Source of the DNA: Aquificaceae bacterium
GTDB taxonomy: Bacteria; Aquificota; Aquificia; Aquificales; Aquificaceae
Length of the DNA stretch: 6,416 bases
Direction of reading: 5' to 3'
Assembly: GCA_015490105.1 (NCBI GenBank)
Contig: WFYK01000084.1
Location: 1 to 6,416 of the forward strand
Translations under genes and position numbers: made by a program
Shown here: piece after piece, positions 1-5,638 of the stretch
Layout: each line of letters starts with the position of its first letter
Position numbering within the stretch: the first letter of the stretch is position 1
The notes under the pieces: generated by a model
Told to the model about the DNA's origin: nothing
Seen by the model: only the letters and a program-made list of their open reading frames with translations
Databases searched by the model: none

Positions 1-654
1 ACACCCGAGGAGCTCTCTCCGGGCGGGCAGGCTGTTAACTTCCTGGAGGAGCTGAGCGATTACTACCCTTCCCTGACAAGGGAGGAGAGAGCAGACATAA
101 AACGGCTGGCTTCTCTCATAGCAAAGATGCTCAGCGTTCTTCCCGATGTGGAAATAAGCAAGATAGGAAAGGAAACCGACTTCTTCCACCCATACCTGTT
201 GATTGATGTGGACCTCAGAACGAGCGCAGAGCAGAAGGATGTGGAAACTGCCCTGAGACTCTTTGAAAAGCACAGAGACCTCTTTTACAGGGCGAACAGG
301 CGAACTGCGGAGGAGCTTGAAGGCTGGTTCTACAGGCTGAAAACGGGGCAACAGAGTTCTCCGATTTACGGACTCGTTTACATACCGACTCTCGCAGTAG
401 CATACGAAGCTGTAGAGAAGGATTTCGTTTCGGTTAAAATGCTCTATTCCAAATACATAACGAGGTTCGGTATAGGTGTGTTAGGGGCGGGTCTAAAACC
501 TTCTGCGAGGATAAGCAGGGACCCTCATTCGGGAAGCGTGAGGAGTGTGGTCTTTCCTATAGAGAACAGCGAAGTCTTCGGCTGGCTCTCGGGTTCTTAT
601 CCGAAGATCGGTGGAGACCTATTACTCGCCTTGATAGAGGAGGTGGTGGGATGA
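1..654 (+). CDS. Hypothetical protein, 5'-truncated by window edge, first gene of a two-gene operon
   Basis: The frame is open from base 1 to a TGA at 652-654, giving 217 visible residues. The first ATG (base 127) is preceded by 42 in-frame codons that read like normal protein (helical, Glu/Arg-rich), so the true start is probably upstream of the window and the ATG at 127 is probably internal. I do not recognise the family. A charged helical N-terminal part leads into a stretch with PYLLIDVDL (about residues 64-72), a helix, then a beta-rich C-terminal half with many Gly and Ser (GIGVLGAG, SARISRDPHSGSVRS, GWLSGSYPKIGGD). No membrane segment, signal peptide, Cys pair or Walker motif is visible. 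The stop overlaps the start of the 812-residue gene by four bases, so the two products are likely made together and may form a complex. The mixed helix/Gly-rich build is compatible with a structural subunit, but no function can be assigned. Confidence 0.85.
   Translation, partial: TPEELSPGGQAVNFLEELSDYYPSLTREERADIKRLASLIAKMLSVLPDVEISKIGKETDFFHPYLLIDVDLRTSAEQKDVETALRLFEKHRDLFYRANRRTAEELEGWFYRLKTGQQSSPIYGLVYIPTLAVAYEAVEKDFVSVKMLYSKYITRFGIGVLGAGLKPSARISRDPHSGSVRSVVFPIENSEVFGWLSGSYPKIGGDLLLALIEEVVG
638..646 (+). promoter_or_regulatory. Ribosome binding site of the 812-residue gene
   Basis: AGGAGGTGG is close to a perfect anti-Shine-Dalgarno match, and the AGGAGG core ends seven bases before the ATG at 651. 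It lies inside the end of the upstream gene. Together with the ATGA overlap it fixes the start and indicates coupled translation. Confidence 0.8.
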
Positions 655-3089
655 TAGATGCTTCTTCCCGTTTTCGTGATGAAGAGAGACCCCTATCAAT
701 ATTTGCAAAGGGAAAACCCACTCCCATAATGGGTCCCGATAGGAAAAGGGCTTATGTGGGCGGTGTGTTCTATGCAGGTCCGGAAAGTCGGGAGTCCGAC
801 CCCGAGGTTTACAAGTATAACGAGCTCATAACCTCCCTTCTCGGCAGGTGGGAGATGATCTTCGTGAAGATGCTTAAAGAGGGTCTGGGGAATAAAGCGA
901 CCGGAGAAAACAAAGAACTGAGGAGAAAGTGGAAAAAGGAAATAATGGAACTTCTTGAAGAGTCTGTGAAGCTTCTGAAGGGAAAGGATATAGATCCGGG
1001 GAAAGTTGTATTCACTCCCCTACCTTCCCGAAGGAAGAAAAAAGGCACCTCCATAGGGAAGGACGTGAATACGTTTAAGGTATACTACGGAAGGCTTACT
1101 GAGGGGAAGGGAGACATCAATCTTTACTATCTGGACATAGACGTTGCAGGCAGACTGGAAAACCTTCTTGACGGCCTCAGGTCGGAAGAGATTAGCCCGT
1201 TCGACTACACAGAGGAGCTCGGAAGGCTCAGGCGTGAGGTGAACATTAGGCTTGTTGAGAAACTTCTTGAGTGCGAGGATCTTGAAAGTGAGGTAAGAGA
1301 GTTCTTTGAGTCCCTTAAAGAGCTCGGAGAAAGAGCTGTTGAAGGAGACGACATTCTTGCACAGCTTTTCTTTGATAGGCTCTTCAAGATAGAGATAGAT
1401 TTTCGTGTCGGGCTTGCAGGGGAAGAAGAAGAAGGAGAGGAAAGTCCATGGCTAACTCACAAGCCTCTGATAACTAAGCTCGGATATGGAGATACCTATC
1501 TTACCTACGAAGAGGTGTTGTTCAAAATAGGAAAAGAAGCGGTTAGGAGGGAAGAGCTCTCAGATAAATCTAAAGAAGATCTTATCAGAGAGGTGGAAGA
1601 AGAAGCTGAAGCGTTCGGAATATTGGAGTGGCTCAAAAAGGTTTATAGAGATAAGAAAGGAGAAAGCCCATTTCTTAAGAAGTTAAGGAGGGAGCTTACA
1701 CGGATACTCAGGGGGGAGGTTCCTGGAGTGAAAAAGGTCTCTTTTGTAAGAGACGGAAAAGCTGTTTACAGTGTGAAGAAGGAGATATATGCGGACACAT
1801 ACGGGCAGTTTGTCCTTTACGAAAGTAGTCTCGTAGATAAAGCCAGGAAGTTCGTGAAGGCATTGCGAAGGAAAGAGGGAATGAAAAGCAAGTATTTAAA
1901 CCCAGAAATGATGGAGAAGGAGGTTCTGGGGTATGTGGAGATAGAGTTTCTGTTCCCCTTTTGGAAAGATCTGAAAAATCATGACAGCTACACTTTTACG
2001 GGGGATTTGGCTTACAAGGCTCTTGTATTTCTTCTTCAGGTGGCTGGCTTTTTCAAGGCAATCAGGTCTTTGGGCATTGAAAAGAATACAACTTACATGG
2101 TATTTGCCCTACTTGACGTTAAGGATGAAGAAGATAGATATCCAATCTGGGACCTGGTGAGGGCTTTCGTTGACCATGCCCTTGCCTATCCTTTCCAGAC
2201 CTTTGGCAGGAAAGCTATAGATAAGATAGTGGGAGGAGAAAAGGACGCAATTTTCTTTAAAAAGAACGCTCTTATAAGTGCTTTGAGGGCGGACAGGAGA
2301 GTCGTTCTTAGGTTCAATAGCCTTAAGATCCGGAAGCCTGTGGTTTACTCTATGCTCGTAGAGGACAGGTGTGTTGAGCTTATCGGGGTAGGAAGGCATT
2401 ACCTCTACAGCCTATACAGGTTTGCTTTTAAGGACGACTCCTTTACCATAGAGCGGGACGACAGGAAGTTCTTTGTTTTTGCCGATGGCTTTAGCGGAGA
2501 CGTGAAAGAGCTTGAAAAGTTCCTAATGGAGACATCCAACCTCATAGTGATTTCTCAGGATACGAAAAGTCCTCTCCTGAACTACAGGAATGAGAGCTTC
2601 TTCCCCGTTCTCTACCGTAGTATAAAAACGCCTCTTCTACTCAAAGGGACAACGGAAGATAAGAATGCTTACGTGATATTTGAAAAAGAGTTTAAGAAAG
2701 GTCTGAGGTATATGGGGTGGCTCAGCGGTGGCCAAGAAGACACTTTCAGAGACTACACACTCTTTGCTATAAGAGCACCTCTTGTTGTTCCTCCAACCAT
2801 GAAAGACGAGCCATATATGAGCACGGAGCTATCCCTCTTTTTTGTCGGCAACCTTAAAGGGGACAACCCCGAGGTTGAAGAGGGTGTGCTTCTCTCCCTT
2901 CTTGGCTGGCTTGTCTGGGGTTCGGAGAGCTTCTCATTCTTGTATGCAAAACCTAAATTCATGCCTCTTAAACTTCCGAAAGCTGTAGTCAGGAGGATGA
3001 ACAGAGACTATACCGTTCCCCTGGGGACATCTGTTCTTGAACTTGCCTATATTATGAAAAAAGCGGAAGAGAAAACACAGAGAAGGTAA
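651..3089 (+). CDS. Large uncharacterised protein; C-terminal part possibly a divergent MID-PIWI (Argonaute-like) module
   Basis: 812 residues, ATG start in an ATGA overlap with the upstream gene. A strong AGGAGGTGG ribosome binding site at 638-646 supports this start. Residues 1-160 are basic with short strands. Residues 165-360 are very charged and helical, with an acidic run EEEEGEE near 258-264. The rest is mixed alpha/beta. Only two Cys are present (208, 574), so there is no zinc finger; no Walker A, GGDD or HD motif is seen. By eye, residues 480-790 resemble the order of Argonaute landmarks: a strand (MVFALLDV, 483-490), YPIWDLVRAF then YPFQTF with Q516 where MID domains have an IPSQ-like turn, Lys537/538, strand VVYSMLV (564-570), VFADGFSGD (609-617) where PIWI has a strand followed by RDG, strand LIVIS (631-635), and a C-terminal helix followed by PLKLPKAV (772-779), like the LP(x)3HYA end of PIWI. 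The first catalytic Asp is not evident, so if the fold is right it may be nuclease-inactive or use other residues. Alternatives are a divergent CRISPR large subunit or an unrelated fold. The gene is certain; the fold is a guess. Confidence 0.95.
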   Translation: MIDASSRFRDEERPLSIFAKGKPTPIMGPDRKRAYVGGVFYAGPESRESDPEVYKYNELITSLLGRWEMIFVKMLKEGLGNKATGENKELRRKWKKEIMELLEESVKLLKGKDIDPGKVVFTPLPSRRKKKGTSIGKDVNTFKVYYGRLTEGKGDINLYYLDIDVAGRLENLLDGLRSEEISPFDYTEELGRLRREVNIRLVEKLLECEDLESEVREFFESLKELGERAVEGDDILAQLFFDRLFKIEIDFRVGLAGEEEEGEESPWLTHKPLITKLGYGDTYLTYEEVLFKIGKEAVRREELSDKSKEDLIREVEEEAEAFGILEWLKKVYRDKKGESPFLKKLRRELTRILRGEVPGVKKVSFVRDGKAVYSVKKEIYADTYGQFVLYESSLVDKARKFVKALRRKEGMKSKYLNPEMMEKEVLGYVEIEFLFPFWKDLKNHDSYTFTGDLAYKALVFLLQVAGFFKAIRSLGIEKNTTYMVFALLDVKDEEDRYPIWDLVRAFVDHALAYPFQTFGRKAIDKIVGGEKDAIFFKKNALISALRADRRVVLRFNSLKIRKPVVYSMLVEDRCVELIGVGRHYLYSLYRFAFKDDSFTIERDDRKFFVFADGFSGDVKELEKFLMETSNLIVISQDTKSPLLNYRNESFFPVLYRSIKTPLLLKGTTEDKNAYVIFEKEFKKGLRYMGWLSGGQEDTFRDYTLFAIRAPLVVPPTMKDEPYMSTELSLFFVGNLKGDNPEVEEGVLLSLLGWLVWGSESFSFLYAKPKFMPLKLPKAVVRRMNRDYTVPLGTSVLELAYIMKKAEEKTQRR

Positions 3090-3096
3090 ATTTCTT

Positions 3097-3110
3097 ACAT
3101 TTTTCTGACA
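3097..3110. repeat. Left copy of a 14-bp direct repeat
   Basis: ACATTTTTCTGACA here is repeated exactly at 3450-3463. TTTCTTA precedes this copy (3091-3097) and follows the other (3464-3470), as if both were pieces of one degenerate tandem array cut at different points. The two copies bracket the short minus-strand reading frame. AT-richness makes a chance match less surprising than for a balanced 14-mer. Confidence 0.6.
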
Positions 3111-3127
3111 CAAAAGCGTTTTCTTCG

Positions 3128-3304
3128 TTACTTTAGCCCCCTTAGAAGGTCGATCCTTTCTTTTACGAGCTTATCTGCTTCCCTTAGCCCTTTCTTTGTT
3201 ACGTAACCATGTTCGATCAAAAGCTTTTCAATATACTCAGGGCTTTTAGCCATTCTGAAGATCTCCTCAAGAGAGAGACTTTTTGTCTTTACAGCCTTCC
3301 GCAT
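3128..3304 (-). CDS. Small hypothetical reading frame, possibly the C-terminal piece of a decayed gene
   Basis: On the minus strand an ATG at 3304-3302 opens 58 codons ending in TAA at 3130-3128. The product begins MRKAVKTKSLSLEEIF and ends KLVKERIDLLRGLK. It is Lys/Glu/Leu-rich, predicted to be helical, and has the composition of other proteins in this window, which argues against a random frame. An AGAAGG lies directly against the ATG with no spacer, so it is a poor ribosome binding site. The frame stays open for 11 more codons upstream before a stop at 3340-3338. Protein-like sequence continues beyond in other frames (next entry), so this may be the intact tail of a broken gene. I recognise no family; a small DNA-binding or antitoxin-like protein is conceivable but unsupported. 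Confidence 0.4.
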   Translation of the reverse strand: MRKAVKTKSLSLEEIFRMAKSPEYIEKLLIEHGYVTKKGLREADKLVKERIDLLRGLK

Positions 3305-3308
3305 CCTT

Positions 3309-3453
3309 CTATGGAAGGAAATTAACTCGCGTTCCCTTTACAATCAACTCGAATCTACACCTCCATATCCACCCACACGTCCGGGACATCAATAACGTAG
3401 CGACTGGGCTCTTTTTTCGCTCCGTCCAACTACACGGGATAGTTGTCTGACAT
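3309..3453 (-). pseudogene. Probable decayed 5' part of the minus-strand gene, in two other frames
   Basis: Reading the minus strand from an ATG at 3453-3451 gives MSDNYPV, a TAG (3432-3430), then in the same frame LDGAKKEPSRYVIDVP and DVWVDMEV to a TAG at 3357-3355. Skipping one base there continues as RFELIVKGTRVNFLP in another frame to a TAG at 3311-3309, just before the ATG of the 58-codon frame. Hydrophobic/charged alternation and the smooth join (DMEV then RFELIV) suggest one ancestral coding sequence carrying a nonsense change and at least two frameshifts. A chance run of open segments cannot be excluded, and the parent family is not recognised. Confidence 0.3.
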
Positions 3454-3485
3454 TTTTCTGACATTTCTTAGATTTCCTTAGATTT
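3446..3485. repeat. Degenerate AT-rich tandem repeat of 10-11 bp
   Basis: TCTGACATTT occurs at 3446-3455 and again at 3457-3466 (period 11). CTTAGATTT follows at 3467-3475 and 3477-3485 (period 10). The units can be read as variants of one motif, roughly ACATTTCTTAG. The period is close to one helical turn, so the T-tracts are phased. The array lies just past the 3' end of the tRNA gene. It includes the right copy of the 14-bp direct repeat (3450-3463), whose other copy is at 3097-3110. It may be a protein-binding or bent-DNA site, or slippage debris. Confidence 0.55.
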
Positions 3486-3489
3486 TCAA

Positions 3490-3566
3490 TGGCGGGCCCG
3501 GAGGGATTCGAACCCCCGACCTGGGGATTAGAAATCCCCTGCTCTGTCCAGCTGAGCTACGGGCCC
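3490..3566 (-). tRNA. tRNA-Arg, anticodon UCU
   Basis: The minus strand folds into a full cloverleaf. The acceptor arms GGGCCCG and CGGGCCC are fully complementary. The D stem is GCTC/GAGC. The anticodon stem GGGGA/TCCCC encloses the seven-base loop TTTCTAA with anticodon TCT (plus-strand 3530-3532). The T arm is GGGGG-TTCGAAT-CCCTC, with the usual TTCGA and one G-T pair. The discriminator is G, and CCA is encoded (3492-3490). It reads AGA codons, which are common in the genes here. Its 3' end points toward the two unknown genes at 1-3089, the usual side for tRNA-targeted integration, though no second copy of the tRNA 3' end is present in the window. No hairpin-plus-T terminator follows it. 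Confidence 0.97.
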
Positions 3567-3582
3567 TTCTAAGGTTTAAATT

Positions 3583-3591
3583 AATATAACA
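3583..3591 (-). promoter_or_regulatory. Probable extended -10 promoter element of the tRNA-Arg gene
   Basis: On the minus strand TGTTATATT contains the -10 hexamer TATATT (3588-3583) preceded by TGn, the extended -10 form. It ends 16 bases before the tRNA 5' end, which fits a short leader. The hexamer 17 bases upstream, GCACTG, is a poor -35, as is often tolerated with an extended -10. It sits back to back with the promoter of the DUF1232 operon. Confidence 0.45.
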
Positions 3592-3596
3592 TGTAG

Positions 3597-3625
3597 TTGC
3601 ACTTACAGTGCCTGTATGCGATAAT
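3597..3625 (+). promoter_or_regulatory. Probable sigma70-type promoter of the DUF1232-dppB-rsmG operon
   Basis: TTGCAC (3597-3602, four of six consensus bases) is followed after exactly 17 bases by GATAAT (3620-3625, five of six), and TGC just before it gives an extended -10. Transcription would start near 3632, a few bases before the GTG at 3636, so the first gene may have almost no leader. A short dyad GCACT-TAC-AGTGC (3599-3611) overlaps the -35 box and could be an operator. This promoter occupies the DNA that a start at the TTG of 3597 would need. Confidence 0.5.
3599..3611. promoter_or_regulatory. Short inverted repeat between divergent promoters, possible operator
   Basis: GCACT and AGTGC are perfect inverted arms around TAC. 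The dyad overlaps the -35 region of the operon promoter and lies in the -35 region of the divergent tRNA promoter. Five-base arms are short and can arise by chance. Confidence 0.25.
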
Positions 3626-3635
3626 CTTAGGCGCC

Positions 3636-4013
3636 GTGGGGTTTGAGAAGAAGATAGAAAGGTATGCGACTTACGAAAGGTTAAAAGATATAGAAGGGTT
3701 GAGGAAGGCTTTTAACGAAAAAATACAAAAAATTCCTCCCACGATGGAATATTTAAGGAACTTGATCCTCGATGTAAAACTGCTTTTTAGGATAGTAACT
3801 GATAGGGATTTTGATCTTAAGGAATCCGCCCGAAAAGATTTTATAGGAGCTCTTTGGTATTTCATTGAATCGAGAGACTCTATCCCCGACTGGATCCCGA
3901 TAGTAGGGTATTGGGATGACTACCGATTGGTGAAATACGTAAAAGAAAAACACAAGGATGAGATAGAAAGATACTTTAAGGAGACAAAGCATTTCATAGC
4001 CAATTACTTCTGA
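3636..4013 (+). CDS. DUF1232 (YkvA-like) family protein
   Basis: 125 residues from a GTG at 3636 to TGA at 4011-4013. The DUF1232 signature is clear at about residues 71-95: ALWYFIESRDSIPDWIP followed by IVGYWDD, matching the family pattern YF.sP.DliPD.iP..G..DD. An upstream helix (about 39-54) is mildly hydrophobic. The family is widespread, small and of unknown biochemical role; some members have membrane-associated helices. The frame is also open to a TTG at 3597, but those 13 codons overlap a good promoter (-10 at 3620-3625), so the GTG is preferred. It has only a weak TAGG upstream and would be nearly leaderless. The stop shares its A with the ATG of the next gene (TGATG), which implies translational coupling to the permease. 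Confidence 0.85.
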   Translation: MGFEKKIERYATYERLKDIEGLRKAFNEKIQKIPPTMEYLRNLILDVKLLFRIVTDRDFDLKESARKDFIGALWYFIESRDSIPDWIPIVGYWDDYRLVKYVKEKHKDEIERYFKETKHFIANYF

Positions 4014-4987
4014 TGGTAAGTTTTTTGATCTTCCGCCTTCTTCAGGCTATACCGACTATAGTAGGGGTTACCTTCATCTCCTTTGTGATCATAAAGCTGG
4101 CTCCAGGGGATTTTTTAGATCAGCTGAGGCTAAATCCTCAAATTTCGGAAGAGACTATAGAAAGATTAAAAGAGCTGTATGGACTCGATGAACCTTTGTT
4201 GATTCAGTATCTCAAGTGGCTAAAGTCCGCAATTTTCTTCGATCTCGGATATTCTTTTCAATATCACGCTCCGGTCACCGAATTGATACTTGAGAGGATA
4301 CCCAATACTCTTTTACTTTCTGTGAGCTCCGCTCTGATCTCCTGGATCTTTGCCTTCTTACTCGGAACGATAGCGGCGTTTAACGAAGGAAAAGTTATAG
4401 ACAAATTAATACAAGCTTACGCCTATAGCTTTATGTCGGTTCCTACTTTTTTCCTTGCTTTCCTGCTCCTTCTCTTTGCTGCAAAGACTGGTTTACTCCC
4501 TATAGGTGGTGTTCAAAGCCCTGATTTCCATGAAATGAATTTCTTTGAGAAGGTCGTCGATATACTAAAGCACCTATTCATACCCGCCATGTCCCTTGCA
4601 ATTGTTTCAACGGCATCTATGACGAGGCTCGTTAGAAACTCCGTCCTTGAAATTCTAAAGAGTCCTATGGTTATTATGCTCAAAGCAAAGGGTGTTCCTC
4701 AAAGAGTAATAGTAAAGCACGTTCTAAAAAACGCTATGAATCCCTTTACCACTCTTGCGGGTTATGAGATAGCGGGTCTCATATCAGGCGCTGCACTTAT
4801 AGAGATTGTAACGGGTTGGCCGGGTATGGGAACGCTTATGCTCGATGCGGTTTTATCTCAAGATCTTTTCCTCGTTATGGGAGGATTATACATCGGGACG
4901 ATCATGTTGATCGTAGGCAACCTCGTAGCGGACTTGCTTCTTGCTTGGATAGATCCCAGGGTAAGAGAGAGGATGTTTTCACGGTGA
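4013..4987 (+). CDS. dppB: ABC transporter permease, DppB/OppB family (peptide/nickel type)
   Basis: 324 residues, normal for the family. The N-terminus MVSFLIFRLLQAIPTIVGVT, then FISFVIIKLAPGD, is the typical DppB/OppB first membrane helix and conserved APGD turn. The periplasmic part contains LKELYGLDEPLLIQYLKWL and DLGYSF, both family hallmarks. Further helices lie near 99-122, 137-157, 186-200, 247-268 and 286-313. The cytoplasmic EAA loop, which contacts the ATPase, is at about 222-245 (KAKGVPQ...HVLKNAMNPF). ALIEIVTGWPGMG at 261-273 is also characteristic. It would form the inner-membrane channel together with a DppC-type partner, two ATPases and a binding protein. None of these is next to it; rsmG follows directly. 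The substrate (di/oligopeptide, nickel or other) cannot be told from the permease. The start overlaps the DUF1232 stop by one base and the end overlaps rsmG by four. Confidence 0.93.
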   Translation: MVSFLIFRLLQAIPTIVGVTFISFVIIKLAPGDFLDQLRLNPQISEETIERLKELYGLDEPLLIQYLKWLKSAIFFDLGYSFQYHAPVTELILERIPNTLLLSVSSALISWIFAFLLGTIAAFNEGKVIDKLIQAYAYSFMSVPTFFLAFLLLLFAAKTGLLPIGGVQSPDFHEMNFFEKVVDILKHLFIPAMSLAIVSTASMTRLVRNSVLEILKSPMVIMLKAKGVPQRVIVKHVLKNAMNPFTTLAGYEIAGLISGAALIEIVTGWPGMGTLMLDAVLSQDLFLVMGGLYIGTIMLIVGNLVADLLLAWIDPRVRERMFSR

Positions 4988-5604
4988 GCAAAGAAATTTT
5001 GAAAAACCTTTTCGAGAGAAATTCTTTTAAGTTAAACGATGAAGTTTTAGATAAATTTTCCCTTTACGCTCAAGAACTTTTGAGATGGAATAAGGTCCAC
5101 AACATAACAGCGGTCAAGGATTTTAAAGGAATTGTCTTAAAGCACTTCTTAGATTCCTTGACGCTGGTGAAGTGCTTTGAGAAGCTGAATTTAGACCCTG
5201 TAGGCAAGAGTGTAGCGGATGTTGGGTCTGGGGGTGGCTTTCCGGGTGTTCCCTTGAAGCTCTATTATAAAGATTTAAATCTGACCCTTATAGAATCTTC
5301 TTCTAAGAAGTGTAGTTTTCTCGAATATTTAAAGGTCAGGTTAAAGGAAAGCTGGAGGGTAGAGTGTAAAAGGGCAGAAAACGTTGAAGGTAAATTTAAC
5401 ATAGTCGTTGCAAGGGCTTTGGGTCCTTTCGAAGACGTAGCTCCCCTTCTTGAGAGCCTCTCTTTAGGGTGGGTTTTTATCCTCAAAGGAAAAGAGATTC
5501 CCGAAAACAGACTTGGTTTTGAAATTTGCCGGGTTGAACTTCCTGATATACCTTCGAGAGTGATCCTTTACAAAAAAAAGAAGGCCGGCGGGGAGCCGGC
5601 TTAA
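4984..5604 (+). CDS. rsmG: 16S rRNA (guanine-N7) methyltransferase RsmG (GidB)
   Basis: 206 residues. RsmG uses S-adenosylmethionine to methylate N7 of G527 (E. coli numbering) in the 530 loop of 16S rRNA; its loss gives low-level streptomycin resistance in several bacteria. Visible family motifs are WNKVHNITAV (35-44), HFLDSL (54-59), the SAM-binding loop DVGSGGGFPGVPLKL (79-93), LIESSSKKCSFL (102-113), ARALGPFEDV (143-152) and LKGK (167-170). The frame is open further upstream into the permease gene, but that part is antisense-like filler in the wrong frame. The GTG at 4984 is chosen because it gives the normal family N-terminus, forms a GTGA overlap with the permease stop, and has GAGGA at 4969-4973 upstream. 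The last codons (AGGEPA) coincide with a GC hairpin that probably terminates the convergent gene. Confidence 0.96.
   Translation: MSKEILKNLFERNSFKLNDEVLDKFSLYAQELLRWNKVHNITAVKDFKGIVLKHFLDSLTLVKCFEKLNLDPVGKSVADVGSGGGFPGVPLKLYYKDLNLTLIESSSKKCSFLEYLKVRLKESWRVECKRAENVEGKFNIVVARALGPFEDVAPLLESLSLGWVFILKGKEIPENRLGFEICRVELPDIPSRVILYKKKKAGGEPA
5572..5602 (-). terminator. Intrinsic terminator of the convergent DUF5666-like gene, inside the rsmG 3' end
   Basis: On the minus strand, GCCGGC (5600-5595), loop TCCCC and GCCGGC (5589-5584) form a six-pair GC stem, flanked by AA and TT that can extend it past a bulged C. It is followed by C and eight T (5579-5572). It starts about 36 bases after the stop of the minus-strand gene. 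On the plus strand the hairpin has no T-run directly after it, so it would not be a standard terminator for rsmG. Confidence 0.8.
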
Positions 5605-5638
5605 AGGGACTTTGGGGAGGGAGAGTCAGGAGCCCTTT

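Noticed and set aside
651..3089. CRISPR large subunit (Cas8/Csh1 or Cas10) for the 812-residue gene
   Set aside because: No zinc-finger Cys pairs, no GGDD, no HD motif, and no Cas5/Cas7/Cas6-like gene or repeat array in the window; kept only as an alternative.
3111..3124. Hairpin AAAAGCGTTTT after the 812-residue gene as its terminator
   Set aside because: Only four A-T pairs around a three-base loop; far too weak.
3209..3325. Plus-strand short frame of 38 codons from the ATG at 3209
   Set aside because: No ribosome binding site, composition unlike neighbouring proteins, and the opposite strand reads more like protein.
3597..3635. TTG at 3597 as the start of the DUF1232 protein
   Set aside because: No ribosome binding site, and the segment carries a well-spaced -35/-10 promoter; the GTG at 3636 is the better start.
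4816..4983. Extension of the rsmG frame 56 codons upstream
   Set aside because: It lies wholly inside the permease gene, has no family similarity, and the GTG at 4984 with a GTGA overlap gives the normal RsmG N-terminus.
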